From assembly GCA_018389105.1 (NCBI GenBank), contig JACATO010000052.1:1054001-1118000 (forward strand): DNA of 64,000 nucleotides. Direction: 5' to 3'. Under the pieces are notes generated by a model that worked only from the letters and a program-made list of their open reading frames with translations, ran no database searches and was not told the DNA's origin. The position numbers and the translations under genes are program-made. The first letter of the stretch is position 1, and every line of letters starts with the position of its first letter. This DNA is from Nautilus pompilius. Taxonomy: Eukaryota > Mollusca > Cephalopoda > Nautilida > Nautilidae. Positions 62,401-64,000 of this stretch are shown piece after piece.

Positions 62401-64000
62401 TAGATGTGCTAATATACATCAGAAACAACTTTTTTGATCTTCATTTTGAATGTTTAATAAACCATGCATTTTCTCTGTTTGTTATAATTTACTTTGAATG
62501 GTCTGTATATATCCACTTTCATAATAAGTTTAATAATTTGTTGAAATTTCCATTTACTAGATATGTGTATTGTAGATTCAGTATCATTATTTTATTAAAT
62601 GCATTAAAATTTAGGTTATCATACTAATCTTCTTTCATATCATATTTGAATAGTAGTTGCATACTTTCTTACCTATCTCAATATTTTTTTAATGAGACAA
62701 GTTTGCATTGATAGACAGTGCTATAAAATTGTGTTAATACTCTCTCTGCAGCGTTTCTTATGTGAAATTAATGGACAGGTGGGTTTTTAGTCTTATAGTT
62801 ATAAACTGTAATCACAATAGCTTGTTAAGTTATCATTTACAATGAGTTTTTTTACATAATTTTTAATGAAAGACCTGATTTAATTTTCTCTCTTTAATTT
62901 TATATCTTTAAGTCTTCATAAATGATGAGTTTAAAGGGGGATGATTTTATTAAAATTGCCTAATTATTTTTACATTTAATGAGCAATATTGATTTATTTT
63001 TCAGTAAACATAATTTAGCAGTTTCTTGACCTCTTATGTAATGTTGATAGTCTTAAACATCTGTTTTATTATTTTAAAATTTTATCATTTGTATTCATTT
63101 ACTGTATATTTAAAACAGTTTTAATTTTGTTGTAAAACAATGCCAATTAAAATATAATAATGTAAATGTTAAACAAAAAAGGGTACAGTGAGAAAGAGAA
63201 AAAAGCATTAATGATAGTGTTAGTCTATCAAATATTATTTTCAGAATGTTATAGCAAAAGTGTTCTGTTAACATTTTTACATCTAATTAAGAATAACATA
63301 TTGAGATATGTTCTATTTATATGTAAAAGTGTCATGCCTTCATAAAACTTGCTCAAAACATGTCTGAAATAACTTTCCTCTTGGAATTTCTTGTAAATAA
63401 GTCTACCTTCATTATGCATATTCTTAAACTCATCATATAAATCTGTAAAAAAAGTAAATCAATTTCTTAATGAAAATATTTAGCTATTTGATTGTAACCT
63501 GTTTGATTTTAACAAGATTTTTTTAAACCATCACTAGAAAAAGGGAAATAGTTCTTGATTCTTTATGCAACAGTTCTGTAAAACCTTATAAGGAACTGAT
63601 GTTAAGTTTTTCTTGATTGGTTTGAATACTTTTTCTTTAATCATTTGTTAACTGACTGTTAATAACTTAATTTAATAATTGTTTTATTATATATTTTGAT
63701 TATGAATGATATAGATAATTAATCTTTCTATTCATGAAATTAATTTGATTTTCTTGAAAGGCAACAGAGAATTTTCAGATTTTAAAAAGAAAAAAAACAT
63801 TTATCTCCCTTGTATTGTGTTTGTAAGCTATTCGGAAAAACTAGTAATACCTTCCCTTAGTCCTTCTAGTTATCTAGTAGTTGAAAAATAGAACTTAGTG
63901 AACTATTTTAACCAATAATAATGGATGTTAGTTATTCTGTATTTCTGTATGTTTATGCAACAACTAAGCAAGATGTAAGAATTTTCATTTTTCCAGATAA
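38487..64000 (+). CDS. parvin: Parvin (actopaxin/affixin family), 3' end beyond window
   Basis: Focal-adhesion adaptor of the ILK-PINCH-parvin complex, linking integrins to actin through two calponin-homology (CH) domains. Exons: 38487-38589, 39586-39678, 40820-40890, 42346-42448, 47178-47324, 48122-48240, 48834-48892, 54261-54280, 55101-55162, 56071-56139 and 60141-60242. They join in phase to 316 codons with consensus GT-AG sites, and two in-frame optional microexons are listed separately. Family landmarks are the basic N-terminus (SFLEKIGTLARKKKSKE), CH1 from VLLDWINDELADHRIIVKD through KNLIAILHLLVALARHYRPP, a linker, then CH2 with DAFDTLFDHAPDKLNLVKK, TFVNKHLMKVNLEV and GVYLLLLTGLLEGYF. 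A further exon probably begins at 63997 after TTTTTCCAG, and about 50 residues are missing. The chosen ATG has G at -3 and +4. The frame stays open upstream to 38250, but that part is low-complexity. Confidence 0.93.
41850..42185 (+). mobile_element. tRNA-derived SINE in parvin intron 3
   Basis: Contains a box-B-like AGTTGGAATTCTGG, a central region with TTTCCTGCACACTC and TTCTCCCACATTTAAAAATG, and an (ATT)n tail at 42170-42183. The central region shares short blocks with the repeat at 61565-61838. CpG sites appear decayed to TG/CA, indicating age. The tRNA head is degenerate and its parent is not identifiable. Confidence 0.6.
44867..46598 (-). mobile_element. TIR DNA transposon of unassigned superfamily
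   Basis: A 1732-bp element in parvin intron 4 with inverted ends starting CACTGGTCAACAA. The inverted similarity recurs about 75-95 bases in (TTTTTA(A/T)TGCTGATTTCAAA), so the terminal repeats are long and imperfect. It carries a broken minus-strand protein gene. No target-site duplication was clear by eye. Confidence 0.7.
45160..46176 (-). pseudogene. Broken transposon protein of the MSRxC / GERFHQD type
   Basis: The start at 46176 (MSRQCRNLPDVFCCVCGQF) opens a cysteine-rich N-terminal domain. A second frame (45958-45632) has a CFLCLWDSRA motif, and a third (45591-45160) has LKVHFLDSHLEFF, GERFHQDISAMEKRYQG and a DYCW motif. Together they match a large family of uncharacterised proteins in arthropods and other invertebrates that I believe are transposon-encoded. 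A middle segment between the first and second parts seems deleted, and frames shift twice. The function is unknown to me. Confidence 0.6.
48893..54260 (+). other. parvin: Parvin intron 7
   Basis: 5.4 kb of AT-rich, CpG-poor sequence between the exon ending CH1 and the 20-nt exon. Apart from the 15-nt microexon candidate at 51383-51397, no transposon, RNA gene or conserved coding sequence was recognised. The open frames at 51886-52083 and 52444-52680 look like chance frames. Confidence 0.5.
51383..51397 (+). CDS. parvin: Candidate 15-nt parvin microexon
   Basis: GATGTTTGATATTGG is bounded by a strong acceptor (CTGTCTGCTTTTCAG) and a consensus donor (GTAAGA). Its phase fits between exon 7 (ending GA) and the 20-nt exon (starting A). 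Inclusion changes E-D-I-G to E-M-F-D-I-G-D-I-G, adding five residues in the CH1-CH2 linker without shifting the frame. The last eight bases resemble the start of the next exon (GA(T/C)ATTGG), suggesting an origin by duplication. Use in transcripts is inferred. Confidence 0.55.
54261..54280 (+). CDS. parvin: 20-nt parvin exon
   Basis: AGACATTGGTGCAAAATCAG lies between TTTTTCAG and GTAAAT. It must be included: skipping it would join GA to ATAGAG and create an immediate TAG stop, whereas inclusion restores the conserved RDAFDTLFDHAPDKLN frame. It encodes most of the short linker between CH1 and CH2. Confidence 0.8.
54705..54960 (+). mobile_element. Possible tRNA-derived SINE in parvin intron
   Basis: A stretch reading GGCTGGTAGGTTAATGTAGT followed about 45 bases later by TATGGTTCAGTCCCA resembles tRNA promoter boxes A and B. 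The boundaries and family are uncertain, and no direct repeats were found. Confidence 0.3.
56305..57475 (-). mobile_element. Decayed pogo/Tigger-like element with nested hAT element
   Basis: Terminal inverted repeats CAGTGAAGTCTCACTTAATA at the left and, as the complement of the right, CAGTAAAGTCTCATTTAACA are flanked by TA. Between 56.95 and 57.28 kb the minus strand reads as a decayed transposase N-terminus (MGPKRKK start, then RLMDIS and an RSNVDKIKASV-type segment of CENP-B-like HTH). The catalytic part is absent. It sits in the parvin intron between 56139 and 60141. Confidence 0.75.
56607..56904. mobile_element. hAT-type foldback MITE nested in the pogo element
   Basis: A 298-bp element whose arms of about 95 bp are near-perfect inverted complements starting CAGTGGCGAGGCTAC, with G/C runs. 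It is flanked by the 8-bp direct repeat ATTTGTAC at 56599-56606 and 56905-56912. CAGTGGCG ends and an 8-bp duplication are diagnostic of hAT elements. The near identity of the arms implies a recent insertion. Confidence 0.88.
57835..58168. repeat. MITE-like inverted-terminal repeat element
   Basis: The left end ACACTAAAATGTCACCTATA is mirrored at the right by the complement of TATAGGTGGCATTTTAGTGT, one mismatch over 20 bases. The next internal block (ATAACATTGTTGG versus ATAAGATTGTTGG) occurs near both ends as a direct repeat. No coding remains, and the target duplication is unclear. Confidence 0.55.
60650..62570 (-). pseudogene. Protein-primed type B DNA polymerase fossil (Polinton/Maverick-like)
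   Basis: On the minus strand, in order and across several frames, short segments match the DNA_pol_B_2 polymerase of Polintons/Mavericks and adintovirus-like elements. They are an N-terminal LLNIQNEDQK and PYRFSK part (near 62450-62350), then an NLSRLV-SELT-HKSF part near 62130. After the SINE comes the zinc-motif remnant CHFIRKLREAAHNECDLQF (near 61360-61300), then FHNLSNYAAHLFLKLLQ, LDSFKFMDDSQDKLVSNL, a YNDLDRKYVTDENFDSLK part (60970-60900) and an ADLIENFR-like segment near 60830. Many frameshifts and stops are present, so it is dead. It is a fragment only, and no integrase, ATPase or capsid gene was seen nearby. Family identification rests on motif memory, but the order and spacing agree. 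Confidence 0.75.
61565..61838 (-). mobile_element. tRNA-derived SINE inserted in the polymerase fossil
   Basis: Read on the minus strand it begins GCACAGTAGTCCAGTGGTAG, a tRNA D-arm/box A type sequence, followed by a body with CCACATGAGTTTCATCTCACATCTAAAAATG. That body resembles the central part of the SINE at 41850-42185. It separates two parts of the older polymerase fossil. Confidence 0.65.
62752..62778 (+). CDS. parvin: Candidate 27-nt parvin microexon
   Basis: CGTTTCTTATGTGAAATTAATGGACAG between ACTCTCTCTGCAG and GTGGGT encodes nine residues (RFLCEINGQ). It is phase 0 at both ends, exactly the phase of the junction after FDQK. It would insert nine residues inside CH2 between its helical segments, where vertebrate parvins have none that I recall. 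It could be an alternative exon or a cryptic site. Confidence 0.45.
63249..63461 (-). other. Open coding-like fragment, unrecognised
   Basis: A minus-strand frame without an upstream ATG reads in a protein-like way (DLYDEFKNMHNEG, then a KKFQEESYFRHVLSKFYEG part) for about 70 codons in otherwise AT-rich intron sequence. It lies about 0.7 kb upstream of the polymerase fossil in the same orientation, so it may be another piece of that element. I cannot name it. Confidence 0.3.

Larger units (their letters stand above)
60243..62751 (+). other. parvin: Parvin intron after the QK-ending exon
   Basis: AT-rich intron that is largely a fossil of a DNA-polymerase-bearing element on the opposite strand (60650-62570), itself interrupted by a SINE at 61565-61838. 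Confidence 0.6.

Noticed and set aside
1..64000. CRISPR arrays, rRNA genes, bacterial operons
   Set aside because: The tandem arrays have no spacers, no rRNA core sequences were seen, and the gene structures are eukaryotic with GT-AG introns.

Overview
The window is invertebrate nuclear DNA. It holds introns of up to about 6 kb, many decayed transposons and simple repeats, and only three confidently protein-coding loci. The gene set is an animal methyl-end fatty-acid desaturase, ribosomal protein L13a and the focal-adhesion protein parvin. This fits a bilaterian invertebrate, probably a lophotrochozoan such as a mollusc or annelid, but the sequence does not name the species.

Layout. 1-17 kb: a relatively GC- and CpG-rich stretch with one intronless desaturase gene (1602-2705, +), microsatellites, two minisatellites built on CRE-like TGACGTCA/GACGTC units (11.3-11.9 kb and 15.3-15.7 kb), and otherwise little recognisable. 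19.2-36.2 kb: RPL13A on the minus strand, seven exons giving a 203-residue protein. Its introns carry box C/D snoRNA candidates: a duplicated one in intron 2, and a U33-like one plus a decayed relative in intron 5. They also carry pogo/Tigger transposons and other transposon fossils. 36.2-38.5 kb: a CpG-rich divergent intergenic region between the RPL13A and parvin start codons, holding a LINE reverse-transcriptase fossil and microsatellites. 38.5-64 kb: parvin on the plus strand, eleven well-supported exons, two likely optional in-frame microexons (15 and 27 nt), and a probable further exon starting at the last four bases. The gene runs off the window. Its introns hold SINEs, a poorly classified TIR transposon, a pogo element with a hAT foldback element nested in it, a MITE, and a fossil of a Polinton/Maverick-like protein-primed DNA polymerase that was later split by a SINE.

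The three genes do not form a pathway. RPL13A and parvin are divergently arranged, with about 2.3 kb between start codons. Both gene bodies are AT-rich and CpG-poor, while the shared upstream region and the desaturase domain are CpG-rich. That is the pattern expected of mosaic gene-body methylation.

The observations most worth following are the parvin microexons, the snoRNA set in RPL13A, an RPL13A intron whose expected 3' splice site lacks AG in this sequence, the CRE-rich minisatellites, and the Polinton-like polymerase fossil.
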